From CAIVAT01 sp049317265 (lineage in GTDB: Bacteria > Bacteroidota > Bacteroidia > Bacteroidales > FEN-979): a DNA stretch of 64,000 bases. The notes under the pieces are model-generated. The model saw nothing but the letters and a program-made list of their open reading frames with translations. It was not told the origin of the DNA and searched no databases. This document shows positions 42,032 to 50,128 of the stretch, piece by piece. A program made the translations under genes and the position numbers. The stretch lies in NCBI GenBank assembly GCA_049317265.1, contig JBMOIP010000007.1:62001-126000 (forward strand), written 5' to 3'. Each line of letters opens with the position of its first letter. The stretch's first letter is position 1.

Positions 42032-43522
42032 ATGAAGAAGATATTCATGATCATCCTGCTATTCACCCAGGGGTACTCTTTTATCCAGGCACAGACCCCT
42101 GAGGATGCGCTTCGCTTTTCCCGGGTCTTTTACAGCGGTACAGCCAGGTTCAACGGATTGGGCGGAGCATTTGGAGCCGTTGGCGCAGATTTCTCAACCT
42201 TAGCCACAAATCCCGCTGGTCTCGGATTATATTCAGCATCGGAAATGAGTTTCACCCTGGCTCCCACCATCGGTTATTCAAGTTCGGAATACAATGGGAC
42301 AAACACCACTGATTACCGGGTTAATTGTGGCATTGGCAACTTTGGAGTCGTGTTCAACATAAAGCCCTATAAAAAAGCCAACTCCAGCGCGGTAAAAGCC
42401 ATCAATATCGGTTTTGGGATCAACCGCCAGAACGACTTCAACAACAGGGTCGCTGTCCGTGGCCTGAACATGGAGAGTTCATTGATGCAGAGTTATGCAA
42501 ACACCATGAACTCCGAAAACATCCCCCAGGAAGCCTTCAATAATGATTTCAACAACCCTTTTTACAGGCCTGATCTTGCCTTCGACCTCGGACTTGCCTA
42601 TAACACCAACCTGGTATATTTTGATTCACTGTTAATGCAATACCGGTGCGATGCAGCGCATGGCGGCGTTACCCAGGATAAAACCATCGAAACCCGCGGA
42701 TCGATGAATGAGGCTGATTTTTCGGTTGGGGCAAACATTTCCGACAGGTTCTTTATCGGGATGACCTTCGGTGTACCTTCAATCAACTACTACGAAAACA
42801 GCACCTATCGCGAAACCAGGGCCGTTGATACACTGCGTAACTTCCGGTCCTTAAACTACCAGTATAACCTCCACACAAGGGGAACCGGTATTAACTTCAA
42901 GTTAGGCGTCATCGGCAAACCTGTTGACTGGTTCAGGATCAGTGCAGCCATACACACCCCGACCTGGTACCCAAGCATGCGCGATGAGTGGTACAGCAGC
43001 ATGCAATCCTCCTTTGATACTGCCTGGTGGGATTCGTTTCAATCCTCGCCGTTGGGTAATTACAGATACAGTTTAACAACACCCTTCAAGGCATTGGGTG
43101 GCATTGCCTTCATTATCGGAAAATTCGGTCTTGTCAGTGCAGATTATGAATACATCAACTATTCACAGGCCCGTTTTCATTCATCTGATGACAGTTACAG
43201 TGACGTAAACAGTTCCATCAAATCTGATTACAAATCGTGGGGAAACATCCGGGTGGGAACTGAATGGAGGGTTTCAAACTTCAGTATCCGTGGCGGTATC
43301 GGATATTTCAGCAATCCATACCAGGGAAGTCTGAACAGGGGCGAGCGTTACCAGGTTTCCGGGGGTTTAGGTTACCGGACAAAACATTTCTTTGCAGATG
43401 TAACCTATGTCTGGTCAAAGATGACCCAGGACTACTACCTTTATGATGCAAGCCTGGTTAATCCCGCTTCCATCAGTTACTATACAAATACCGTTTCCAC
43501 AACGGTTGGGTTCAGGTTTTAG
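42032..43522 (+). CDS. Outer-membrane beta-barrel protein, OmpP1/FadL-related
   Basis: 496 residues from the ATG at 42032. Signal peptide KKIFMIILLFTQGYSFIQAQ. The N-terminal plug-like stretch RFNGLGGAFGAVGADFSTLATNPAGLGLY is typical of the FadL/OmpP1 and PorV-like barrels. The rest is alternating amphipathic beta strands and ends with TVGFRF, a terminal aromatic outer-membrane signature. Possible roles are uptake of hydrophobic compounds or T9SS shuttle function as in PorV; I cannot choose between them from sequence. The stop overlaps the convergent TPR gene by 11 bp. Confidence 0.75.
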   Translation: MKKIFMIILLFTQGYSFIQAQTPEDALRFSRVFYSGTARFNGLGGAFGAVGADFSTLATNPAGLGLYSASEMSFTLAPTIGYSSSEYNGTNTTDYRVNCGIGNFGVVFNIKPYKKANSSAVKAINIGFGINRQNDFNNRVAVRGLNMESSLMQSYANTMNSENIPQEAFNNDFNNPFYRPDLAFDLGLAYNTNLVYFDSLLMQYRCDAAHGGVTQDKTIETRGSMNEADFSVGANISDRFFIGMTFGVPSINYYENSTYRETRAVDTLRNFRSLNYQYNLHTRGTGINFKLGVIGKPVDWFRISAAIHTPTWYPSMRDEWYSSMQSSFDTAWWDSFQSSPLGNYRYSLTTPFKALGGIAFIIGKFGLVSADYEYINYSQARFHSSDDSYSDVNSSIKSDYKSWGNIRVGTEWRVSNFSIRGGIGYFSNPYQGSLNRGERYQVSGGLGYRTKHFFADVTYVWSKMTQDYYLYDASLVNPASISYYTNTVSTTVGFRF

Positions 43523-45062
43523 GCACCATTTTTTTTATCCTGTTCAAACCAGCCTTTGCCTTTTGGTGAAGGCTGGTTCTGTAATCCGGCGGTTTGAGGG
43601 ACAAGCAAACCTGGTAAGCGCTGTCGGCCCTGATATAATCTCCCTTGTTTTCATAAAGCAGTCCCATCTGATAGGCTGCACTGGCTGCAAAATAGTACGG
43701 TTCGGTTTTACCCCTTAAGATTGTTTTCTGATAATTTTGGATGGCTTTTATCAAATTCCCTGTCTCATGGTAGATCCTTCCCATGCGGTAAGTATATTCA
43801 ATAAAGTCCTGCTTTGACCTGACAACCAAGGCGACCTGATTATTTAACATCTCCCCGATTGCCAGATTATAATAACCGCCATCAAACAGGAGTCTTGCAC
43901 GTAATAAGATGACATTTGGCAACATGCCTTTCAACGCTTCATTCCCTGCCTGCTTATCTTCATCCACGGCCGATGCCCCATATAGCAAGACATGGTGCAT
44001 CAATTTCCTGTACATTCCGGTATCGCCCTTTAACACTGCAATCCAGGCCAGTTTTTGGTAGGCGGAACGGGTATAGTTCTGGCCCCGGAAAGTGCTTATA
44101 AACCGCTCAAAATAGCTAGAGGCACTATAATCCAACTTGTTAAGTCTTGCCATTCCCTCCAGGTAATCGAGGTATGCAAAATTAAATGTGTTTTCTGACG
44201 GAATCCGCTCATGAAGCACCTGCAAGGCGTCATCGTTGAAACCATTCCTCATGAGAATGGTTGAACGGGCATAAATCAGGAGCGGACTGTTTAGAAGTGG
44301 TTTTCCGATGGACTGGTTTCTGAATAAATTCAGGATTTGAATTGCATCCTTTTTGTTTTTCTGCAGGTTCAATGTCAGAAATGCAAGATAGAAGGATGCC
44401 TGGGTTTTATAGAGCCTGGTTATATTATCGGCGCCGTCATACTCGGCAACTTTGCGAATTTCTCCTAACCCGGCTTCCATCGTACCGCTCATTCCAACAA
44501 TTGAGCTGAGCCATTTGTAGTTGTCGGGCACCAGGCTTACAATCACATGGACCACTCCCAGTCCAACGTTATTGATTAAAAAGGCAGGGTATTTCAGCCT
44601 GTTTTCAGAAAATAAACTGTATGCTTTGCGGATTTCAAAGGCGGCACCGGTATAATCTCCGAATTTAAGTCGAGCCAATGCCCATTGAAGGTGGACCTCC
44701 CCCAGGCAGAAGCGGTACCAGGGAGAGTGTTTATCAGCGCTTTCCAGTGCACTCAGCCGTTCATTTCTCCTGTTCTTCAACTGGTTATAGACACTTTGTT
44801 CCTCGCCGATCACAAGTGTAAGGTAATCAATATAGTTTTCGAGATAAACCGGCAGAAGATTATCCGGAGCCGCCTGTTTTTCGGTTGAGATCAGTCGTTG
44901 TGCTTCTGTGAATCTGAGAGAGATAACAGCTTCATATGCCAGGCGGCAATTCTGGTCGAAGGTGAATTGGGAGAATGAAAGAGGGAAAAACGATAAAAAG
45001 GCGCCAATTACCAGGATTCCCCTGATCAATGGCGCCTTCCAATTGATTGTTCCGGGGAACAT
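43512..45062 (-). CDS. Exported tetratricopeptide-repeat protein
   Basis: 516 residues from the ATG at 45062, which overlaps the stop of the zinc-ribbon gene (TGATG). N-terminal hydrophobic signal segment (GILVIGAFLSFFPLSFSQ). Helical repeats run throughout, clearest near the C-terminus: GRIYHETGNLIKAIQNYQKT and GLLYENKGDYIRADSAYQ. It should be periplasmic or lipid-associated and work as a protein-interaction scaffold. No specific family name is recognised. Co-transcription with the zinc-ribbon and NIF3 genes is likely, as all three sit on the minus strand with tiny gaps. Confidence 0.75.
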   Translation of the reverse strand: MFPGTINWKAPLIRGILVIGAFLSFFPLSFSQFTFDQNCRLAYEAVISLRFTEAQRLISTEKQAAPDNLLPVYLENYIDYLTLVIGEEQSVYNQLKNRRNERLSALESADKHSPWYRFCLGEVHLQWALARLKFGDYTGAAFEIRKAYSLFSENRLKYPAFLINNVGLGVVHVIVSLVPDNYKWLSSIVGMSGTMEAGLGEIRKVAEYDGADNITRLYKTQASFYLAFLTLNLQKNKKDAIQILNLFRNQSIGKPLLNSPLLIYARSTILMRNGFNDDALQVLHERIPSENTFNFAYLDYLEGMARLNKLDYSASSYFERFISTFRGQNYTRSAYQKLAWIAVLKGDTGMYRKLMHHVLLYGASAVDEDKQAGNEALKGMLPNVILLRARLLFDGGYYNLAIGEMLNNQVALVVRSKQDFIEYTYRMGRIYHETGNLIKAIQNYQKTILRGKTEPYYFAASAAYQMGLLYENKGDYIRADSAYQVCLSLKPPDYRTSLHQKAKAGLNRIKKMVPKT

Positions 45063-45979
45063 CAATGCATCGCGTTCACAATTCCATCATCAACCAGGAT
45101 ACGACCGCAATATTCGCAAACAATGATTTTTTTGTGCATCCTGATATCGAGCTGATGTTGCGGTGGGATTTTATTGAAACAACCGCCGCAGGCATCCCTT
45201 TCAATCTGAACTACGGCAAGTCCATTCCGTGCATTTTTCCGGATCCTTGAGTAGGCAGTGAGCAGTCGTTCTTCAATAAATTGCTTGTTATTATCAGAGT
45301 TAACGATCAGGTCGTTTTCTTCTTTCTCTGTTTCGGCAATGATATCATCCAGTTCATTGCGCTTAATTTCAAGGTCATTTTTGCGATCCTGGAGCAACTT
45401 CTGATACCTTTCGATCTCTTCCTTTTTCAACTCTAAAGTTGCCTGGAACTCCCTTCCCCTTTTTTCCGATAATTGAATTTCAAGATTCTGGTATTCAATC
45501 TCCTTGGTCAATGAATCGTACTCACGGTTATTGCGGACGTTCATTTGCTGATCTTCATATTTTTTTATCAATGCCATCGCATCCTTCACAGAGGTCTTCT
45601 TTTCCGCAATGGATTTCTCCATCGCCAAAGTCTCCTGGATATGGTTATCAACCCGTGTTTCAAGTCCGGCGATTTCATCTTCAAGGTCCTGGACCTCCAG
45701 TGGCAGTTCTCCTCGGATGATCCTGATTTTATCAACCTGTGAATCAACCTGCTGCAAGCTATAAAGAGCGATTAATTTTTTTTCAATCGTGATTTCGGTC
45801 TTGTCATCACCACCCTCCGGTTTGGATTTGGGAGCAACCTTTGCAACAACATTTTCTTCGATCACCTCTTCAATTTTTGCTTCTTCGGGTGTTGCCGGAA
45901 CAGCCTCATTCGCAACAGGTTTCTTTGCTAATTTAGACGGTTTGGAGGTAGCTATTGGCTTGCCTGGTGTTTTTGCCAT
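45062..45979 (-). CDS. Coiled-coil protein with C4-type zinc ribbon
   Basis: 305 residues. N-terminal ~65 residues are an Ala/Pro/Lys/Glu-rich extension. Residues ~70-245 form a long antiparallel coiled coil (LQQVDSQVDKIRIIRGELPL, then many KELE-type heptads). The C-terminal zinc ribbon has the cysteine pairs in ACGGCFNKIPP and VCEYCGRIL. This architecture is the zf-RING_7/DUF164 family, often encoded next to NIF3 as here, and is suggested to act on nucleic acids or ribosomes. The 10-bp gap to the NIF3 gene supports an operon. Confidence 0.85.
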   Translation of the reverse strand: MAKTPGKPIATSKPSKLAKKPVANEAVPATPEEAKIEEVIEENVVAKVAPKSKPEGGDDKTEITIEKKLIALYSLQQVDSQVDKIRIIRGELPLEVQDLEDEIAGLETRVDNHIQETLAMEKSIAEKKTSVKDAMALIKKYEDQQMNVRNNREYDSLTKEIEYQNLEIQLSEKRGREFQATLELKKEEIERYQKLLQDRKNDLEIKRNELDDIIAETEKEENDLIVNSDNNKQFIEERLLTAYSRIRKNARNGLAVVQIERDACGGCFNKIPPQHQLDIRMHKKIIVCEYCGRILVDDGIVNAMH

Positions 45980-45989
45980 AAACTCTTTT

Positions 45990-47084
45990 TTATAAATAAT
46001 GAACAGGATTGGTATTTACTTCTGAAATAAGGAATGCAAAATTAGGAAATTTTTCTGTAAGCGCAGCATAAAGCCATTCTTTTACCCCTTGCTCACTTTC
46101 ATAATGGCCAATATCAGCGAGAAGGATCTTGTTCTCCATATCAAAGAAATCGTGGTATTTCAAATCTGCGGTAAGGAAAATATCGGCTTTTGCGCTGATT
46201 GCTTCCCTGATCAGAAAACTTCCTGAACCTGTGCACAATGCAACCCTCTTCAATGGTTTGAGCAGGAATGGGGTGTGTCTTACCACGGGAATATCCAGGT
46301 TTTTTTTGACCAGACGAAGGAACGCGGCTTCGTCAGACGTTTCGTCCAGTTCCCCTATGAGCCCCGCACCTGCATCCTTCAGTTCATTATTGAGTGGAAT
46401 CAGGTCATAGGCAACCTCTTCATAGGGATGTGCCGCCAGCATAGCCTTTAATATCCCGGATTCAAGATATTGTGGAAAAATAACTTCAATTTTAGTTTCT
46501 GGTTCAACATGGAGGGTGTTTTTTTCTCCAACAAATGGTGAAGCCAGGTCGGAAGCCCGGAAGGTGCCGTCGCCCAATGAATTATAACTGCAACAATCAT
46601 AATTGCCGATCTGACCGGCCCCGGCCTCAAACATGGCTTTTCTCACTTCTTCTGCCTGGCCAACCGGGCAAAACACAACCAGTTTAACCAGTAACCCGCG
46701 TTTGGGACTCAGGATGCGATACCTGGTGATTCCCAGCTGGTTAAGGACCCAGGCATTCAACCCGTGAGGCGTGTTGTCAAGGTTTGTATGAATGGCATAA
46801 ATTGCAACATCGTTCCGGATTGCTTCAGTAAGGATGGTGGTTTCCGGCAGTCCCCTGGTGAGTTTTTTCAACCCCTTGAAAATAAAAGGATGGTGTGAAA
46901 TGATCAGGTTGCATTGCCTTAGTATAGCCTCGTTCATCACTTCAGGGGTCAGATCAAGGCACAACAATGCTTTTGTGATATCGGCTTCAGGGTTCCCGAG
47001 CAGCAGTCCGCAATTATCATAATCCTCTTGGAGAGGCAGCGGAGAGATGGATTCAAGGTATTGAGTAACTGCGGCAATTTTCAT
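45990..47084 (-). CDS. NIF3-family dinuclear metal-centre protein (long form)
   Basis: 364 residues. NIF3 halves at ~1-125 and ~235-364 are joined by an inserted PII/CutA-like domain (~128-230, VKLVVFCPVGQAEEVRKAMF). Metal ligands: the HHPFIFKGLKK His pair near 63, the Asp in IHTNLDN, and the late His/Glu in DIGHYESE near 335. Family members are hexameric and were annotated as GTP cyclohydrolase I type 2 on weak grounds; real activity is unsettled. The promoter TACCTTTG lies 20 bp upstream. Confidence 0.92.
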   Translation of the reverse strand: MKIAAVTQYLESISPLPLQEDYDNCGLLLGNPEADITKALLCLDLTPEVMNEAILRQCNLIISHHPFIFKGLKKLTRGLPETTILTEAIRNDVAIYAIHTNLDNTPHGLNAWVLNQLGITRYRILSPKRGLLVKLVVFCPVGQAEEVRKAMFEAGAGQIGNYDCCSYNSLGDGTFRASDLASPFVGEKNTLHVEPETKIEVIFPQYLESGILKAMLAAHPYEEVAYDLIPLNNELKDAGAGLIGELDETSDEAAFLRLVKKNLDIPVVRHTPFLLKPLKRVALCTGSGSFLIREAISAKADIFLTADLKYHDFFDMENKILLADIGHYESEQGVKEWLYAALTEKFPNFAFLISEVNTNPVHYL

Positions 47085-47104
47085 TTCGGTACCATTTCAA
47101 AATT

Positions 47105-47112
47105 CAAAGGTA
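47105..47112 (-). promoter_or_regulatory. Bacteroidota -7 promoter element for the NIF3 operon
   Basis: TACCTTTG on the minus strand, 20 bp upstream of the NIF3 ATG. Confidence 0.6.
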
Positions 47113-47280
47113 CACATTTTCACCAATAATATTGACCATCAGTGACAACAGTTTCAAACCTCACGAAATCGTGCTGATGGCGCAGGGTGTTCATAACATT
47201 GTTAAAAAGTAAACCATACAAATTGAATTGGGAGGGTAAAAATTCCAAATTTTGACAATTAATCTGAACCTGACGGGAAT

Positions 47281-47685
47281 ATGAAAAAATCAGTGATTTT
47301 TGTTGTGGATAAAAATCCGGCACACAGGAACCTTATTAAATTCAACTTTGAGAGAAACCGGTTTACGAATGTCCATGCGTTTCCCACTGCAGAAGAGTGC
47401 CTTTACCGCATGCAGAAAAAGGTGATTCCCGATTTTGTGGTTACCGGTTTTTTCATAGAGTGTCATTCGCGCTTTGATTTTTTACACCAGATTCTCGCCA
47501 TTTCCCCATCCTGCGGGGTTGTGTTTTTTGACAACTTTGAGGATCGGGAATTTGCCAACAGGCTTATAGAAGCGGGAGCAAGAGACTATGTAGTCAAAAC
47601 CAAGGATCCCGATGCCGGAATTTCTGAACTTCTAAAAAATGTAACGTACCTTGCCAGAGAAAAGCGCATGATGGGCGTGCAATAA
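47281..47685 (+). CDS. Degenerate response-regulator receiver domain protein
   Basis: 134 residues, a single domain with the CheY-like beta/alpha order. The beta-1 end is VVDKNP (D10, but Lys replaces the second acidic residue). The beta-3 end is PDFVVTGFF, in which the phosphoacceptor Asp position (56) is Gly. The beta-4 Thr/Ser is Asp, but the conserved Lys remains (YVVKTKD, K106). No output domain is attached. It therefore cannot be phosphorylated in the usual way and is probably a pseudo-receiver used for protein binding. It stands alone upstream of lpxK with a 26-bp gap, so it may be in that transcript. Confidence 0.75.
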   Translation: MKKSVIFVVDKNPAHRNLIKFNFERNRFTNVHAFPTAEECLYRMQKKVIPDFVVTGFFIECHSRFDFLHQILAISPSCGVVFFDNFEDREFANRLIEAGARDYVVKTKDPDAGISELLKNVTYLAREKRMMGVQ

Positions 47686-47711
47686 TTTTCCTTAATTTAG
47701 GAGGTTCAATT

Positions 47712-48779
47712 ATGACACGTATCCTGCAGGTTATATTGTTCCCTTTTTCGTTATGTTATGGCTTGGTCATGCATGCCAGGAATCTATTGTTTGACCTGCA
47801 TATCCTGCCCTCCCGGACATATGACAGGCCAGTGATTTCCGTTGGCAACCTAACCGTTGGGGGTACCGGAAAGACCCCCCATATCGAATACCTCATCAGG
47901 CTGTTATCTTCAAGTTTCCAGATTGCCACCCTCAGCCGGGGCTATGGCAGGAAGAGCAGCGGTTTCATTGTAGCATCAGAGCAATCCGGAGTGACAGACA
48001 TCGGGGACGAACCACTTCAATTTTATAAAAAATTCGCATCTGTTAAGGTTGCCGTTGATGAAAAACGACGACGGGGGATCAATCTCCTGCTTGAGCATTT
48101 TCCCAGCCTGGGTGTAATCCTCCTCGATGACGCTTTTCAGCACCGCTATGTGAAGCCAGGATTATCGATCCTGCTGACCGATTACCACCTTCCCTACTCC
48201 GACGACCTGGTTCTGCCATCGGGAACACTGCGCGAGTTTCGCACCGGTGCATCCCGGGCCGACATCATTATTGTAACAAAGACGCCAAAGATTTTTTCGC
48301 CTATCACACGACGGCGGATTATTGAAGATTTAAAGCCATCAGCCCATCAAAGGATATTTTTCTCATACATCACCTATTCAGAACCGATTTTGGTTTTCAG
48401 TAACCAGGAGCTGACTTTCCCATCAAGGGCGACCAATATTCTGCTGTTCACCGGTATTGCAAACGATTATCCATTGCGGGAGCATTTGGAACGAATGTGC
48501 AGCGAGCTGGTTGTGATGAAATTTGCTGACCATCATGCATATACTGTCAGGGATATTGAGGAAATTTCGAAAAAGTTCCAGGATCTGCCCACCCAGAAAA
48601 AAGTAATCGTCACTACGGAAAAGGACATGATGCGGTTGAAAACTCCGGAACTTAGCTCTTATTTGAAAAATTTACCGTTATTTTGCGTTCCCATGGCAAT
48701 TGACTTTCATGGGACCGACAGAGAAAATTTTGATAACGAGATTGAGCGATATGTTAAAAAAAATCAAAGAGACGATTGA
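47712..48779 (+). CDS. lpxK: Tetraacyldisaccharide 4'-kinase LpxK
   Basis: 355 residues. An N-terminal amphipathic/hydrophobic segment (ILQVILFPFSLCYGLVMHAR) serves membrane association. The P-loop is VGGTGKTPHIEYLI (near 50). Further markers are SRGYGRKSSGF (near 77), GDEPLQF (near 98), LDDAFQHR (near 139) and the C-terminal TEKDMMRL. It phosphorylates the 4' position of the tetraacyl lipid A disaccharide at the inner membrane. It overlaps punA by 29 bp, so the two are co-transcribed. Confidence 0.95.
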   Translation: MTRILQVILFPFSLCYGLVMHARNLLFDLHILPSRTYDRPVISVGNLTVGGTGKTPHIEYLIRLLSSSFQIATLSRGYGRKSSGFIVASEQSGVTDIGDEPLQFYKKFASVKVAVDEKRRRGINLLLEHFPSLGVILLDDAFQHRYVKPGLSILLTDYHLPYSDDLVLPSGTLREFRTGASRADIIIVTKTPKIFSPITRRRIIEDLKPSAHQRIFFSYITYSEPILVFSNQELTFPSRATNILLFTGIANDYPLREHLERMCSELVVMKFADHHAYTVRDIEEISKKFQDLPTQKKVIVTTEKDMMRLKTPELSSYLKNLPLFCVPMAIDFHGTDRENFDNEIERYVKKNQRDD

Positions 48780-49560
48780 TTACCTGGAAAGCAAAATTTC
48801 CATCAAACCTGAAGTTGGCATCATCCTTGGCACCGGCCTCGGCGGTCTTGTCAATGAAATTTCCATTCAGCATACCCTGCCTTATGAAGATATTCCTAAC
48901 TTTCCAGTTTCAACCGTTGCCGGGCATCATGGCCAGCTGATCTTTGGCACCATGGGCGGAAAGAACATTGTGGCCATGCAGGGAAGGTTTCACTACTATG
49001 AAGGATATACGATGCAGGAGATCTCCTTTCCGGTGGTTGTCATGAAGTTCCTTGGCATCGAACTGCTTGTGCTTTCAAATGCCAGTGGTGGGGTGAATCC
49101 CGACTTTGAAGTTGGCGACATCATGGTGATCAGCGACCATATCAACCTGATGAAGGACAACCCGCTGATTGGTAAAAATGATGATGCAGTTGGCACACGG
49201 TTTCCTGATATGGGCAATGCGTATGATGCTGCACTTGTTGCCAAGGCATTTGAAATTGCGGCGAAACACGGAATAAAATTGCAAAAGGGTGTCTATGCAG
49301 CCGTTTCAGGTCCTACCTATGAAACACCGGCAGAGTATCATTACATCAGGGTTATAGGGGCTGATGCCGTGGGAATGTCTACTGTTCCGGAAGTAATAGC
49401 AGCCAGGCATATGGGATTAAAGTGCTTTGCCGTTTCGATTATTTCCGATCTTGGTGTTCCGGGTAAGATTGTTGAAATTACCCACAAACATGTAATTGAT
49501 GCTGCCAGCGCTGTAGAACCACTTATGACCAGGATCATCAGGGAGATGATTGCGGGATAA
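48751..49560 (+). CDS. punA: Purine-nucleoside phosphorylase (trimeric type)
   Basis: 269 residues from the ATG at 48751. The frame is open back to 48700, but that would be an unusual N-terminus. Phosphate-binding GIILGTGLGG (near 22), HHGQLIFG, MQGRFHYYEGY (near 75), SNASGGVNPDF, and the base/ribose-binding GPTYETPAEYHYIRVIGADA followed by GMSTVPEVIAARH are all in place. It splits guanosine, inosine and deoxy forms with phosphate for salvage in the cytoplasm. It overlaps the lpxK 3' end by 29 bp. Confidence 0.95.
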   Translation: MLKKIKETIDYLESKISIKPEVGIILGTGLGGLVNEISIQHTLPYEDIPNFPVSTVAGHHGQLIFGTMGGKNIVAMQGRFHYYEGYTMQEISFPVVVMKFLGIELLVLSNASGGVNPDFEVGDIMVISDHINLMKDNPLIGKNDDAVGTRFPDMGNAYDAALVAKAFEIAAKHGIKLQKGVYAAVSGPTYETPAEYHYIRVIGADAVGMSTVPEVIAARHMGLKCFAVSIISDLGVPGKIVEITHKHVIDAASAVEPLMTRIIREMIAG

Positions 49561-49579
49561 CTGCATCTATTTCCCGCCT

Positions 49580-50068
49580 TCAGTTTATAGTGACATCGAG
49601 CACCTTGATTTTCCAGCCCTTGCCGGTATTACATCGTTTCTGGCTCAGCGAGATGGATATAATACCAGCGCCCAGCATTGACCCGGAGATGATGAACATG
49701 TCGGGTGTGAACACCTGTTCATTGTTAATGAGGTGATTGAAAGTGACAATGGCAAAAATGGCTACACCCCCGATGCCAACAATCCTGCCAAACTTTTTAG
49801 GGAAGGAGAATTGCTTGTAAACGGAACCTATTTCCCCCAACCTGACATCAAAAGGACGAAGTTCTGAAACTGATATACTACTGTCGCGGATCGCCCACAA
49901 CTTGCCTTTCAACAAAGTATCCTGTTTTGAAACCCTGAGTTTTATATAGTCGCCGGTGTGATAGAAATACCTTCGTGGCGAACCGATTTTCTCAACCAGC
50001 AAGGTCTTTTGTGCACAGACAAAGCCTGACACAAAACAAAACACCAGCAACAGGAGGATTTTCTTCAT
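49580..50068 (-). CDS. Exported protein of unknown function
   Basis: 162 residues. Clear signal peptide (KKILLLLVFCFVSGFVCAQ). The first half is soluble and beta-rich (HTGDYIKLRVSKQDTLLKGK, then WAIRDSSISVSELRPFDVRL). Two hydrophobic stretches follow (GIGGVAIFAIVTFNHLI near 97, and IISGSMLGAGIISISL near 130). I recognise no family; the first half resembles small beta-barrel (Sm/SH3-like) proteins of the Bacteroidota periplasm. It is convergent with punA and divergent from the LpxR-like gene. Confidence 0.6.
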   Translation of the reverse strand: MKKILLLLVFCFVSGFVCAQKTLLVEKIGSPRRYFYHTGDYIKLRVSKQDTLLKGKLWAIRDSSISVSELRPFDVRLGEIGSVYKQFSFPKKFGRIVGIGGVAIFAIVTFNHLINNEQVFTPDMFIISGSMLGAGIISISLSQKRCNTGKGWKIKVLDVTIN

Positions 50069-50112
50069 TTCTTGAACGGATATGTAAAGATAAAAAAAAA
50101 ACAGTAATTGAT

Positions 50113-50120
50113 TACCTTTG
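50113..50120 (+). promoter_or_regulatory. Bacteroidota -7 promoter element for the LpxR-like gene
   Basis: TACCTTTG, 8 bp upstream of the ATG at 50129. It rules out the earlier in-frame start at 50108 and gives a very short leader. Confidence 0.6.
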
Positions 50121-50128
50121 CAACCAAC

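Noticed and set aside
41278..42102. 274-residue open frame overlapping the Ser-rich lipoprotein gene
   Set aside because: It is a frame shadow of a low-complexity region rich in Ser/Thr/Arg codons and has a composition (Pro, Gln, His) typical of such shadows. The lipoprotein frame has the signal peptide and a natural end.
50108..50128. Seven-residue upstream extension of the LpxR-like protein
   Set aside because: The -7 promoter element lies inside it, so it would not be transcribed.
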